Positions 1 to 13,100 of a stretch of DNA of 64,000 nucleotides are shown here, piece by piece. The stretch is from the NCBI GenBank assembly GCA_964019135.1, contig OZ025248.1, forward strand, positions 42,029,670-42,093,669, given 5' to 3'. This stretch comes from Arenicola marina. Lineage: Eukaryota; Annelida; Polychaeta; Arenicolidae. The notes under the pieces are model-generated. The model searched no databases, was not told the origin of the DNA, and saw only the letters and a program-made list of their open reading frames with translations. The translations under genes and the position numbers were made by a program. The stretch's first letter is position 1; the number at the start of each line of letters is the position of its first letter.

Positions 1-459
1 CTGCAGCTGTCTATGGGCGACCAGCGGTTCTTGTGTGTGGGATTTAGTGTCCTTATACTGCAGCTGTCTATGGGCGACCAGCGACCCTTGTATGTGGGAC
101 TGAGTGTCCTTATACTGCAGCTGTCTATGGGCGACCAGCAGCCCTTGTGAGTGGGACTGAGTGTCCTTATACTGCAGCTGTCTATGGGCGACCAGCGGCC
201 CTTGTGTGTGGGACTGAGTTTCCTTATACTGCAGCTGTCTATGGGCGACCAGCGGTCCTTGTGTGTGGGATTTAGTGTCCGTATACTGCAGTTGTCTATG
301 GGCGACCAGCGACCCTTGTATGTGGGACTGAGTGTCCTTATACTGCAGCTGTCTATGGGCGACCAGCGGCCCTTGTGAGTGGGACTGAGTGTCCTTATAC
401 TGCAGCTGTCTATGGGCGACCAGCGGCCCTTGTGTGTGGGACTGAGTTTCCTTATACTG

Positions 460-2184
460 CAGCTGTCTATGGGCGACCAGCGGTCCTTGTGTGTGGGATT
501 TAGTGTCCGTATACTGCAGTTGTCTATGGGCGACCAGCGACCCTTGTATGTGGGACTGAGTGTCCTTATACTGCAGCTGTCTATGGGCGACCAGCAGCCC
601 TTGTGAGTGGGACTGAGTGTCCTTATACTGCAGCTGTCTATGGGCGACCAGCGCCCTTGTGTGTGGGACTGAGTGTCCTTATACTGCAGCTGTCTATGGG
701 CGACCAGCGGCCCTTGTGTGTGGGATTTAGTGTCCTTATACTGCAGCTGTCTATGGGCGACCAGCGGCCCTTGTGTGTGGGATTTAGTGTCCTTATACTG
801 CAGCTCTCTATGGGCGACCAGCAACCCTTGTGTGTGGGATTTAGTGTCCTTATAGTGCAGCTGTCTATGGGCGACCAGCGACCCTTGTGTGTGGGACTGA
901 GTGTCCTTATACTGCATCTCTCTATGGGCGACCAGCGACCCTTGTGTGTGGGATTTAGTGTCCTTATACTGCAGCTGTCTATGGGCGACCAGCGGCCCTT
1001 GTGTGTGGGATTTAGTGTCCTTATACTGCAGCTGTCTATGGGCGACCAGCGGCCCTTGTGAGTGGGACTGAGTGTCCTTATACTGCAGCTGTCTATGGGC
1101 GACCAGCGGCCCTTATGTGTGGGACTGAGTGTCCTTATACTGCAGTTGTCTATGGGCGACCAGCGGCCCTTGTGTGTGGGATTTAGAGTCCTTATACTGC
1201 AGCTGTCTATGGGCGACCAGCGGCCCTTGTGTGTGGGACTGAGTGTCCTTATACTGCAGCTGTCTATGGGCGACCAGCGGCCCTTGTGTGTGGGATTTAG
1301 TGTCCTTATACTGCAGCTGTCTATGGGCGACCAGCGGTCCTTGTGTGTGGGATTTAGTGTCCGTATACTGCAGTTGTCTATGGGCGACCAGCGACCCTTG
1401 TATGTGGGACTGAGTGTCCTTATACTGCAGCTGTCTATGGGCGACCAGCAGCCCTTGTGAGTGGGACTGAGTGTCCTTATACTGCAGCTGTCTATGGGCG
1501 ACCAGCGCCCTTGTGTGTGGGACTGAGTGTCCTTATACTGCAGCTGTCTATGGGCGACCAGCGGCCCTTGTGTGTGGGATTTAGTGTCCTTATACTGCAG
1601 CTGTCTATGGGCGACCAGCGGCCCTTGTGTGTGGGATTTAGTGTCCTTATACTGCAGCTCTCTATGGGCGACCAGCAACCCTTGTGTGTGGGATTTAGTG
1701 TCCTTATAGTGCAGCTGTCTATGGGCGACCAGCGACCCTTGTGTGTGGGACTGAGTGTCCTTATACTGCATCTCTCTATGGGCGACCAGCGACCCTTGTG
1801 TGTGGGATTTAGTGTCCTTATACTGCAGCTGTCTATGGGCGACCAGCGGCCCTTGTGTGTGGGATTTAGTGTCCTTATACTGCAGCTGTCTATGGGCGAC
1901 CAGCGGCCCTTGTGAGTGGGACTGAGTGTCCTTATACTGCAGCTGTCTATGGGCGACCAGCGGCCCTTATGTGTGGGACTGAGTGTCCTTATACTGCAGT
2001 TGTCTATGGGCGACCAGCGGCCCTTGTGTGTGGGATTTAGAGTCCTTATACTGCAGCTGTCTATGGGCGACCAGCGGCCCTTGTGTGTGGGACTGAGTGT
2101 CCTTATACTGCAGCTGTCTATGGGCGACCAGCGGCCCTTGTGTGTGGGATTTAGTGTCCTTATACTGCAGCTCTCTATGGGCGA
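460..2184. repeat. 854-bp higher-order duplication inside the 57-bp array
   Basis: About 460-1,330 recurs at 1,314-2,184 with an offset of 854 bp, i.e. fifteen 57-bp units minus one base. The missing base is a unit reading GACCAGCGCCC instead of GACCAGCGGCCC (near 650 and 1,504), present in both copies. The shared unit-specific variants (GCATCTCTCTATG, CAGCAACCC, GTCCGTATA) appear in the same order. The block 151-378 also repeats at 379-606 (offset 228 bp, four units). Confidence 0.85.
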
Positions 2185-2399
2185 CCAGCGACCCTTGTGT
2201 GTGGGATTTAGTGTCCTTATACTGCAGCTGTCTATGGGCGACCAGCGGCCCTTGTGTGTGGGATTTAGTGTCCTTATACTGCAGCTCTCTATGGGCGACC
2301 AGCAACCCTTGTGTGTGGGATTTAGTGTCCTTATACTGCAGCTGTCTATGGGCGACCAGCGGCCCTTGTGTGTGGGATTTAGTGTCCTTATACTGCAGC

Positions 2400-5300
2400 T
2401 GTCTATGGGCGACCAGCGGCCCTTGTGTGTGGGATTTAGTGTCCTTATACTGCAGCTCTCTATGGGCGACCAGCGGCCCTTGTGTGTGGGATTTAGTGTC
2501 CTTATACTGCAGCTGTCTATGGACGACCAGCGGCCCTTGTGTGTGGGATTTAGTGTCCTTATACTGCAGCTGTCTATGGGCGACCAGCGGCCCTTGTGTG
2601 TGGGATTTAGTGTCCTTATACTGCAGCTGTCTATGGGCGACCAGCGGCCCTTGTGTGTGGGATTTAGTGTCCTTATACTGCAGCTCTCTATGGGCGACCA
2701 GCGGCCCTTGTGTGTGGGATTTAGTGTCCTTATACTGCAGCTGTCTATGGGCGACCAGCGGCCCTTGTGTGTGGGATTTAGTGTCCTTATACTGCAGCTG
2801 TCTATGGGCGACCAGCGGCCCTTGTGTGTGGGATTTAGTGTCCTTATACTGCAGCTGTCTATGGGCGACCAGCGGCCCTTGTGTGTGGGATTTAGTGACC
2901 TTATAGTGCAGCTGTCTATGGGCGACCAGCGGCCCTTGTGTGTGGGACTGAGTGTCCTTATACTGCAGCTCTCTATGGGCGACCAGCGACCCTTGTGTGT
3001 GGGATTTAGTGTCCTTATACTGCAGCTGTCTATGGGCGACCAGCGGCCCTTGTGTGTGGGACTGAGTGTCCTTATACTGCAGCTGTCTATGGGCGACCAG
3101 CGGCCCTTGTGTGTGGGATTTAGTGTCCTTATACTGCAGCTGTCTATGGGCGACCAGCGGCCCTTGTGTGTGGGACTGAGTGTCCTTATACTGCAATTGC
3201 CTATGGGCGACCAGCGGCCCGTGTGTGTGGGACTGAGTGTCCTTATACTGCAGTTGTCTATGGGCGACCAGCGGCCCTTGTGTGTGGGACTGAGTGTCCT
3301 TATACTGCAGTTGCCTATGGGCGACCAGCGGCCCTTGTGTGTGGGACTGAGTGTCCTTATACTGCAGCTGTCTATGGGCGACCAGCGGCCCTTGTGTGTG
3401 GGATTTAGAGTCCTTATACTGCAGCTGTCTATGGGCGACCAGCGACCCTTGTGTGTGGGACTGAGTGTCCTTATACTGCAATTGTCTATGAGCGACCAGC
3501 GGCCCTTGTGTGTGGGATTTAGTGTCCTTATACTGCAGCTGTCTATGGGCGACCAGCGGCCCTTGTGTGTGGGATTTAGTGTCCTTATACTGCAGCTCTC
3601 TATGGGCGACCAGCAACCCTTGTGTGTGGGATTTAGTGTCCTTATAGTGCAGCTGTCTATGGGCGACCAGCGACCCTTGTGTGTGGGACTGAGTGTCCTT
3701 ATACTGCAGCTCTCTATGGGCGACCAGCGACCCTTGTGTGTGGGATTTAGTGTCCTTATAATGCAGCTCTCTATGGGCGACCAGCGACCCTTGTGTGTGG
3801 GATTTAGTGTCCTTATACTGCAGCGGTCTATGGGCGACCAGCGGCCCTTGTGTGTGGGACTGAGTGTCCTTATACTGCAGCTGTCTATGGGCGACCAGCG
3901 GCCCTTGTGTGTGGGACTGAGTGTCCTTATACTGCAGCGGTCTATGGGCGACCAGCGGCCCTTGTGTGTGGGATTTAGTGTCCTTATACTGCAGCTCTCT
4001 ATGGGCGACCAGCAACCCTTGTGTGTGGGATTTAGTGTCCTTATAGTGCAGCTGTCTATGGGCGACCAGCGACCCTTGTGTGTGGGACTGAGTGTCCTTA
4101 TACTGCAGCTCTCTATGGGCGACCAGCGACCCTTGTGTGTGGGATTTAGTGTCCTTATAATGCAGCTCTCTATGGGCGACCAGCGACCCTTGTGTGTGGG
4201 ATTTAGTGTCCTTATACTGCAGCGGTCTATGGGCGACCAGCGGCCCTTGTGTGTGGGACTGAGTGTCCTTATACTGCAGCTGTCTATGGGCGACCAGCGG
4301 CCCTTGTGTGTGGGACTGAGTGTCCTTATACTGCAGCGGTCTATGGGCGACCAGCGGCCCTTGTGTGTGGGATTTAGTGTCCTTATACTGCAGCTCTCTA
4401 TGGGCGACCAGCGGCCCGTGTGTGTGGGATTTAGTGTCCTTATACTGCAGCTCTCTATGGGCGACCAGCGGCCCTTGTGTGTGGGACTGAGTGTCCTTAT
4501 ACTGCAGCTGTCTATGGGCGACCAGCGGTCCTTGTGTGTGGGACTGAGTGTCCTTATACTGCAGCTCTCTATGGGCGACCAGCGACCCTTGTGTGTGGGA
4601 CTGAGTGTCCTTATACTGCAGCTCTCTATGGGCGACCAGCGACCCTTGTGTGTGGGATTTAGTGTCCTTATACTGCAGCTCTCTATGGGCCACCAGCGAC
4701 CCTTGTGTGTGGGATTTAGTGTCCTTATACTGCAGCTGTCTATGGGCGACCAGCTGCCCTTGTGTGTGGGATTTAGTGTCCTTATACTGCAGCTCTCTAT
4801 GGGCGACCAGCGGCCCGTGTGTGTGGGATTTAGTGTCCTTATACTGCAGCTCTCTATGGGCGACCAGCGGCCCTTGTGTGTGGGACTGAGTGTCCTTATA
4901 CTGCAGCTGTCTATGGGCGACCAGCGGCCCTTGTGTGTGGGACTGAGTGTCCTTATACTGCAGCTCTCTATGGGCGACCAGCGGCCCTTGTGTGTGGGAT
5001 TAATGTCCTTATACTGCAGCTCTCTATGGGCGACCAGCGGCCCTTGTGTGTGGGACTGAGTGTCCTTATACTGCAGCTGTCTATGGGCGACCAGCGGCCC
5101 CTGTGTGTGTGATTTAGTGTCCTTATAGTGCAGCTGTCTATGGGCGACCAGCGACCCTTGTGTGTGGGACTGAGTGTCCTTATACTGCAGCTCTCTATGA
5201 GCGACCAGCGACCCTTGTGTGTGGGATTTAGTGTCCTTATACTGCAGCTCTCTATGGGCAACCAGCGACCCTTGTGTGTGGGATTTAGTGTCCTTATACT

Positions 5301-7600
5301 GCAGCTGTCTATGGGCGACCAGCGGCCCTTGTGTGTGGGATTTAGTGTCCTTATACTGCAGCTCTCTATGGGCGACCAGCGGCCCGTGTGTGTGGGATTT
5401 AGTGTCCTTATACTGCAGCTCTCTATGGGCGACCAGCGGCCCTTGTGTGTGGGACTGAGTGTCCTTATACTGCAGCTCTCTATGGGCGACCAGCGGCCCG
5501 TGTGTGTGGGATTAATGTCCTTATACTGCAGCTCTCTATGGGCGACCAGCGGCCCTTGTGTGTGGGACTGAGTGTCCTTATACTGCAGCTGTCTATGGGC
5601 GACCAGCGGCCCCTGTGTGTGGGATTTAGAGTCCTTATACTGCAGCTGTCTATGGGCGACCAGCGGCCCTTGTGTGTGGGATTAATGTCCTTATACTGCA
5701 GCTGTCTATGGGCGACCAGCGGCCCTTGTGTGTGGGATTAATGTCCTTATACTGCAGCTCTCTATGGGCGACCAGCGGCCCTTGTGTGTGGGACTGAGTG
5801 TCCTTATACTGCAGCTGTCTATGGGCGACCAGCGGCCCCTGTGTGTGGGATTTAGAGTCCTTATACTGCAGCTGTCTATGGGCGACCAGCGGCCCTTGTG
5901 TGTGGGATTAATGTCCTTATACTGCAGCTGTCTATGGGCGACCAGCGGCCCCTGTGTGTGGGATTTAGAGTCCTTATACTGCAGCTGTCTATGGGTGACC
6001 AGCGGCCCTTGTGTGTGGGATTAATGTCCTTATACTGCAGCTCTCTATGGGCGACCAGCGGCCCTTGTGTGTGGGACTGAGTGTCCTTATACTGCAGCTG
6101 TCTATGGGCGACCCGCGGCCCTTGTGTGTGGGACTGAGTGTCCTTATACTGCAGTTGTCTATGGGCGACCAGCGGCCCTTGTGTGTGGGATTTAGTGTCC
6201 TTATACTGCAGCTGTCTATGGGCGACCAGCGGCCCTTGTGTGTGGGATTAATGTCCTTATACTGCAGCTGTCTATGGGCGACCAGCGGCCCTTGTGTGGG
6301 GGATTTAGTGTCCTTATACTGCAGCTCTCTATGGGCGACCAGCGACCCTTGTGTGTGGGATTTAGTGTCCTTATACTGCAGCTGTCTATGGGCGACCAGC
6401 GGCCCTTGTGTGTGGGATTTAGTGTCCTTATACTGCAGCTGTCTATGGGCGACCAGCGGCCCTTGTGTGTGGGATTTAGTGTCCTTATACTGCAGCTCTC
6501 TATGGGCGACCAGCGGCCCTTGTGTGTGGGATTTAGTGTCCTTATACTGCAGCTGTCTATGGACGACCAGCGGCCCTTGTGTGTGGGATTTAGTGTCCTT
6601 ATACTGCAGCTGTCTATGGGCGACCAGCGGCCCTTGTGTGTGGGATTTAGTGTCCTTATACTGCAGCTGTCTATGGGCGACCAGCGGCCCTTGTGTGTGG
6701 GATTTAGTGTCCTTATACTGCAGCTCTCTACTGGCGACCAGCGACCCTTGTGTGTGGGATTTAGTGTCCTTATACTGCAGCTGTCTATGGGCGACCAGCG
6801 GCCCTTGTGTGTGGGATTTAGTGTCCTTATACTGCAGCTGTCTATGGGCGACCAGCGGCCCTTGTGTGTGGGATTTAGTGTCCTTATACTGCAGCTGTCT
6901 ATGGGCGACCAGCGGCCCTTGTGTGTGGGATTTAGTGACCTTATAGTGCAGCTGTCTATGGGCGACCAGCGGCCCTTGTGTGTGGGACTGAGTGTCCTTA
7001 TACTGCAGCTCTCTATGGGCGACCAGCGACCCTTGTGTGTGGGATTTAGTGTCCTTATACTGCAGCTGTCTATGGGCGACCAGCGGCCCTTGTGTGTGGG
7101 ACTGAGTGTCCTTATACTGCAGCTGTCTATGGGCGACCAGCGGCCCTTGTGTGTGGGATTTAGTGTCCTTATACTGCAGCTGTCTATGGGCGACCAGCGG
7201 CCCTTGTGTGTGGGACTGAGTGTCCTTATACTGCAGTTGTCTATGGGCGACCAGCGGCCCTTGTGTGTGGGGCTGAGTGTCCTTATACTGCAATTGCCTA
7301 TGGGCGACCAGCGGCCCGTGTGTGTGGGACTGAGTGTCTTTATACTGCAGTTGTCTATGGGCGACCAGCGGCCCTTGTGTGTGGGACTGAGTGTCCTTAT
7401 ACTGCAGTTGCCTATGGGCGACCAGCGGCCCTTGTGTGTGGGACTGAGTGTCCTTATACTGCAGCTGTCTATGGGCGACCAGCGGCCCTTGTGTGTGGGA
7501 TTTAGAGTCCTTATACTGCAGCTGTCTATGGGCGACCAGCGACCCTTGTGTGTGGGACTGAGTGTCCTTATACTGCAATTGTCTATGAGCGACCAGCGGC
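2400..7600. repeat. Long-range duplication inside the 57-bp array, offset ~4.04 kb
   Basis: A run of units marked by a rare TATGGACGACC variant (near 2,520 and 6,560), a TTTAGTGACC variant (2,893 and 6,933) and a TATGAGCGACC variant (3,487 and 7,584) occurs twice in the same order. The offset is about 4,040 bp at the start and 4,097 at the end, so one copy gained a unit. A second local duplication of seven units (399 bp) is visible at about 3,600-3,960 versus 4,000-4,360, marked by CAGCAACCC and CAGCGGTCTATG variants. Confidence 0.8.
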
Positions 7601-10600
7601 CCTTGTGTGTGGGATTTAGTGTCCTTATACTGCAGCTGTCTATGGGCGACCAGCGGCCCTTGTGTGTGGGACTGAGTGTCCTTATACTGCAATTGCCTAT
7701 GGGCGACCAGCGGCCCTTGTGTGTGGGATTTAGTGTCCTTATACTGCAGCTGTCTATGGGCGACCAGCGGCCCTTGTGTGTGGGATTAATGTCCTTATAC
7801 TGCAGCTGTCTATGGGCGACCAGCGGCCCTTGTGTGTGGGACTGAGTGTCCTTATACTGCAGCTGTCTATGGGCGACCAGCGGCCCTTGTGTGTGGGATT
7901 TAGTGTCCTTATACTGCAGCTCTCTATGGGCGACCATCGACCCTTGTGTGTGGGATTTAGTGTCCTTATACTGCAGTTGTCTATGGGCGACCAGCGACCC
8001 TTGTGTGTGGGACTGAGTGTCCTTATACTGCAGCTCTCTATGGGCGACCAGCGACCCTTGTGTGTGGGACTGAGTGTCCTTATACTGCAGCTGTCTATGG
8101 GCGACCAGCGACCCTTGTGTGTGGGACTGAGTGTCCTTATACTGCAGCTGTCTATGGGCGACCAGCGGCCCTTGTGTGTGGGATTAGTGTCCTTATACTG
8201 CAGCTGTCTATGGGCGACCAGCGACCCTGATGTGTGGGACTGAATGTCCTTATACTGCAGTTGTCTATGGGCGACCAGCAGCCCTTGTGTGTGGGACTGA
8301 GTGTCCTTATACTGCAGTTGCCTATGGGCGACCAGCGGCCCTTGTGTGTGGGATTTAGAGTCCTTATACTGCAGCTGTCTATGGGCGACCAGCGGCCCTT
8401 GTGTGTGGGACTGAGTGTCCTTATACTGCAGCTGTCTATGGGCGACCAGCGGCCCTTGTGTGTGGGATTTAGAGTCCTTATACTGCAGCTGTCTATGGGC
8501 GACCAGCGACCCTTGTGTGTGGGACTGAGTGTCCCTATACTGCAATTGTCTATGAGCGACCAGCGGCCCTTGTGTGTGGGATTTAGAGTCCTTATACTGC
8601 AGCTGTCTATGGGCGACCAGCGACCCTTGTGTGTGGGACTGAGTGTCCTTATACTGCAATTGCCTATGGGCGACCAGCGGCCCTTGTGTGTGGGATTTAG
8701 TGTCCTTATACTGCAGCTGTCTATGGGCGACCAGCGGCCCTTGTGTGTGGGATTAATGTCCTTATACTGCAGCTGTCTATGGGCGACCAGCGGCCCTTGT
8801 GTGTGGGACTGAGTGTCCTTATACTGCAGCTGTCTATGGGCGACCAGCGGCCCTTGTGTGTGGGATTTAGTGTCCTTATACTGCAGCTGTCTATGGGCGA
8901 CCAGCGACCCTTGTGTGTGGGACTGAGTGTCCTTATACTGCAGCTCTCTATGGGCGACCAGCGGCCCTTGTGTGTGGGATTTAGTGTCCTTATACTGCAG
9001 CTGTCTATGGGCGACCAGCGACCCTTGTGTGTGGGACTGAGTGTCTTTATACTGCAATTGTCTATGGGCGACCAGCGACCCTTGTGTGTGGGACTGAGTG
9101 TCCTTATACTGCAATTGTCTATGAGCGACCAGCGGCCCTTGTGTGTGGGATTTAGTGTCCTTATACTGCAGCTGTCTATGGGCGACCAGCGGCCCTTGTG
9201 TGTGGGATTTAGTGTCCTTATACTGCAGCTGTCTATGGGCGACCAGCGGCCCTTGTGTGTGGGATTTAGTGTCCTTATACTGCAGCTGTCTATGGGCGAC
9301 CAGCGGCCCTTGTGTGTGGGACTGAGTGTCCTTATACTGCAGCTGTCTATGGGCGACCAGCGGCCCTTGTGTGTGGGATTTAGTGAGCTTATACTGCAGC
9401 TGTCTATGGGCGACCAGCGGCCCTTGTGTGTGGGATTTAGTGTCCTTATACTGCAGCTGTCTATGGGCGACCAGCAGCCCTTGCGTGTGGGATTAATGTC
9501 CTTATACTGCAACTGTCTATGGGCGACCAGCGACCCTTGTGTGTGGGATTTAGTGTCCTTATACTGCAGCTGTCTATGGGCGACCAGCGGCCCTTGTGTG
9601 TGGGATTTAGTGTCCATATACTGCAGCTGTCTATGGGCGACCAGCGGCCCTTGTGTGTGGGATTTAGTGTCCTTATAGTGCAGCTGTCTATGGGCGACCA
9701 GCGGCCCTTGTGTGTGGGATTTAGTGACCTTTTAGTGCAGCTGTCTATGGGCGACCAGCGGCCCTTGTGTGTGGGATTTAGTGTCCTTATAGTGCAGCTG
9801 TCTATGGGCGACCAGCGGCCTTTGCGTGTGGGATTTAGTGACCTTATACTGCAGCTGTCTATGGGTGACCAGCGGCCCTTGTGTGTGGGATTAATGTCCT
9901 TATACTGCAGCTGTCTATGGGCGACCAGCGGCCCTTGTGTGTGGGATTCAGTGTCCTTATAGTGCAGCTGTCTATGGGCGACCAGCGGCCCTTGTGTGTG
10001 GGATTTAGTGTCCTTATACTGCAGCTGTCTATGGGCGACCAGCGGCCCTTTTGTGTGGGATTTAGAGGCCTTATACTGCAGCTGTCTATGGGCGACCAGC
10101 GACTCTTGTGTGTGGGATTTAGTGTCCTTATACTGCAGCTGTCTATGGGCGACCAGCGGCCCTTGTGTGTAGGATTTAGTGTCCTTATACTGCAGCTGTC
10201 TATGGGCGACCAGCGGCCCTTGTGTGTGGGATTTAGTGTCCTTATACTGCAGCTGTCTATGGGCGACCAGCGGCCCTTGTGTCTGGGATTTAGTGTCCTT
10301 ATACTGCAGCTGTCTATGGGCGACCAGCGGCCCTTGTGTGTGGGATTTAGTGTCCTTATACTGCAGCTGTCTATGGGCGACCAGCGGCCCTTGTGTGTGG
10401 GATTTAGTGTCCTTATACTGCAGCTGTCTATGGGCGACCAGCGGGCCTTGTGTGTGGGATTTAGTGTCCTTATACTGCAGCTGTCTATGGGCGACCAGCG
10501 GCCCTTGTGTGTGGGATTTAGAGTCCTTATACTGCAGCTGTCTATGGGCGACCAGCGACCCTTGTGTGTGGGATTTAGTGTCCTTATACTGCAGCTGTCT

Positions 10601-11030
10601 ATGGGCGACCAGCGGCCCTTGTGTGTAGGATTAATGTCCTTATACTGCAGCTGTCTATGGGCGACCAGCGGCCCTTGTGTGTGGGATTTAGTGTCCTTAT
10701 ACTGCAGCTGTCTATGGGCGACCAGCGGCCCTTGTGTGTGGGATTTAGAGTCCTTATACTGCAGCTGTCTATGGGCGACCAGCGACCCTTGTGTGTGGGA
10801 TTTAGTGTCCTTATACTGCAGCTGTCTATGGGCGACCAGCGGCCCTTGTGTGTAGGATTAATGTCCTTATACTGCAGCTGTCTATGGGCGACCAGCGGCC
10901 CTTGTGTGTGGGACTGAGTGTCCTTATACTGCAGCTGTCTATGGGCGACCAGCGGCCCTTGTGTGTGGGACTGAGTGTCCTTATACTGCAGTTGTCTATG
11001 GGCGACTAGCGGCCCTTGTGCATGAGACCT

Positions 11031-11250
11031 TATATCCTTTTAACCGCCAGACCTCAATTGCTATAGAACCGCCGTAGTAATGCGGTGTGCAGTTGCATGC
11101 CCCTGGAGGCCGGCCGCTGGAGTACCCTAGAACCGCCGTTGCGTGTTTATGCGGGGTGCATGTGCAGGCCGCGGGGGCCCGGCCGTCGGAGTGCCCTAGA
11201 AGCGCCGTTACGTAGTAAAGCGGTCTGCATGTGCAGGCAGTACAGGTACG
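11031..11250 (+). repeat. Left inverted terminus with ~65-bp sub-repeats
   Basis: Three sub-repeats, with TAGAACCGCCGT or TAGAAGCGCCGT cores at 11,064, 11,128 and 11,197, separated by GC-rich spacers (GGAGGCCGGCC, GCGGGGGCCCGG). The reverse complement is repeated at 16,960-17,138. Confidence 0.75.
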
Positions 11251-11503
11251 ATTGGCCACGGCAGCCGTCTCTCTTTGAAGAGGTAAATTGAGCTGACGAG
11301 GCCCGATTACAGGCTTCATGAACATTAACCCCTTGGTCTTCAGTGCTGTGATATCAAATTGTAAAATGGGGATGTGGTGCAGAGGGTGGAGGTAGGGGTC
11401 GCCTGGTAGTATGTTTGGTCAGCGAATTGCTCATCAACGGGACCGCGCCAGTCAAGCGGATCTAGAGGCTAAAGACACTTCACTTTCTTCCTTATCTAAT
11501 TAA

Positions 11504-11875
11504 AGCAATATATTCCGTAATTTTTTATATTACCAACGTCTTCTCCATGTCAAATAAGTACACTCTGTCTTGAATTTAAATCATGAAAGCCTGTGGGCTA
11601 TCCGGAAACAAGCATTTTTGTCACCGGAGCAGAAGTTGTTGGCCGGCTTTATATCCCTGCGCGCCTGTTCGCAGTTCTCTATTTTGTGTGTGATGTCGAC
11701 CGCGGCTCGCTATCACGTCCGCGCGCGATAAAAATAAACCGCGCAGTTTTATGTTGAAATGTTTGTTTTACAGACTCAAAGAGATATAAAAACATATGCA
11801 TCATAAATGTTGAGATACTTTAGTCTTGATTCTAAAATGTAAAAAATCTAAGATGGCGCATGTAAGCATATTGCT
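11504..11875 (+). mobile_element. 372-bp MITE flanked by TTAA (piggyBac-type target)
   Basis: Terminal inverted repeats AGCAATAT/ATATTGCT are flanked directly by TTAA on both sides (11,500-11,503 and 11,876-11,879), the target-site duplication typical of piggyBac-like elements. No coding capacity. An inverted relative lies at 31,296-31,649 and shares almost the full length, including a CCGCGGTCGAC block and an AAGATGGCGC motif (11,850-11,859). Confidence 0.7.
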
Positions 11876-11879
11876 TTAA

Positions 11880-12771
11880 TGGTCGGCCATCTGGTTATAG
11901 GGCCGCAGCAACAGCGTGCCAGAGCAGGCGGGTGGGTAGTTTCTCCTCGGTATTTACAATCCCAAGTGAAGCTTACAAGCGACATACCCTCCTCCAATAT
12001 CCAGGCTCTTTTTCAATTCTGTCTTGCCACAATGTGTGGCACATGCTCAGACCATAGGGGACAATTATCCCAATCTCCTAGATAAAACCAGACGGAGTGT
12101 CAGCCTTTGCCAATGGTGTGTGCATTGACCTCACGCGGGGAGGACAGAGGGCGGCACTGACACCAGTTCTAGATAGATCTAGAACGAAGCTTTTATGACT
12201 GTAGCCTGAAAGCCAGACCGTCGTTTTATTGCCAACTGTCTTATGACAGTAAAATCTTGTGTTCAGGCTACTATGACTGAGACCTCTTTCTACAGTCAAT
12301 ACAGATACAATGATGTACATTCGTTTGAACACGATGGTCTTGTAGCATTCCACACCCAATCCAGTGTAAGACAAAATACCAATACGAGACCATTTGAACG
12401 ATACCATACTTACAATTGTACTGCGCATTTATCCTATTTTATGACACAAATAAGATTTCTTCATGCTAACACTCCATTGGCAGTAGCTTTCTCAACAAAA
12501 GCTGCTGCAGGGAGAGAGAAGGTTTTGTATATTTCTTGCATAAGTCGTGTAGGTGGCGTTTACGTCAAGGTGCAGTCTTTATTTTTGATGTAACATCGCA
12601 TTTTCCTACCTCAGTCAGATGCATAGACATGTATTATGCTCCCGCACACATTAGTTTGTATCAGTGAGGTATATTAAAACGTAGCCTTACCATTAGTATT
12701 TTCTTAACGACAGGCGAGCGGTTTCATCTAGCGGTCTTAGCCGGATGTTACATGTACATTGTTCAATGTTC
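11880..12771. other. Intergenic, no supported gene
   Basis: An ATG-initiated 116-codon frame (12,243-12,593, plus) overlaps an equally open minus-strand frame; neither resembles a known protein, so I do not call a gene. No tandem repeats. Confidence 0.5.
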
Positions 12772-13100
12772 ATGTGACATGAAAGCGTTTGGCATCAATT
12801 CGAAATCTTGAGAAAATCTAGCATCCATAAAGAGGGGATGGCCACGTCTCGTGAGAGAGAGAATGGGGCACCATGACAGGCTCTGGCTTGAGAAACGTCA
12901 ATCTTGGCGTCCAGTGAGTAATCACCAAGACTTAACAACAGGCCATCGATGCCACTATTGCGGTAAGCTCTGTCGGTCACCATGGTCACAGAGGGGCGCT
13001 CATTCAGTCACAAGCGTAAATGCTGGGACGCAAATCATATTACTTAAACGCATACAAAGCTGCTAATCCATCGTCTTTCGCAGACGGACGGATGCAAACC
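12772..13100 (+). mobile_element. LINE 3' fragment (ORF2 C-terminus plus 3' UTR)
   Basis: Reads in sense as the last part of a non-LTR retrotransposon ORF2: DMKAFGIN, then ERMGHHDRLWLEK, then a C-terminal zinc-finger-like HRCHYCGKLCRS. It is followed by the same 3' UTR as two other copies here (CATCGTCTTTCGCAGACGGA). Heavily 5'-truncated and degraded, with stops and frame changes. Same family as 24,267-25,068 and 48,519-50,430. No clear target-site duplication seen. Confidence 0.75.

Larger units (their letters stand above)
1..11015. repeat. 57-bp satellite array, about 193 units
   Basis: The unit begins CTGCAGCTGTCTATGGGCGA and ends ..GTGTCCTTATA; it repeats head to tail from the first base to about 11,015. 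Three sub-types differ at one spot (GGATTTAGTG, GGACTGAGTG and the 1-bp-shorter GGATTAATGT). Nearly every unit has a PstI site (CTGCAG) overlapping a CAGCTG palindrome. Because 57 is a multiple of 3, a stop-free unit reads open indefinitely in several frames on both strands (for example 1,916-5,059 plus and 1,967-4,693 minus). I take these frames as artefacts: two strands and three frames are open at once, and units drift by single-base indels. The array runs off the left edge of the window, so its true length is unknown. Confidence 0.97.

Noticed and set aside
1916-5059. 1,047-codon open frame of 19-residue repeats
   Set aside because: Produced by the 57-bp unit; the opposite strand and other frames are equally open, and single-base unit variants shift the frame at random.
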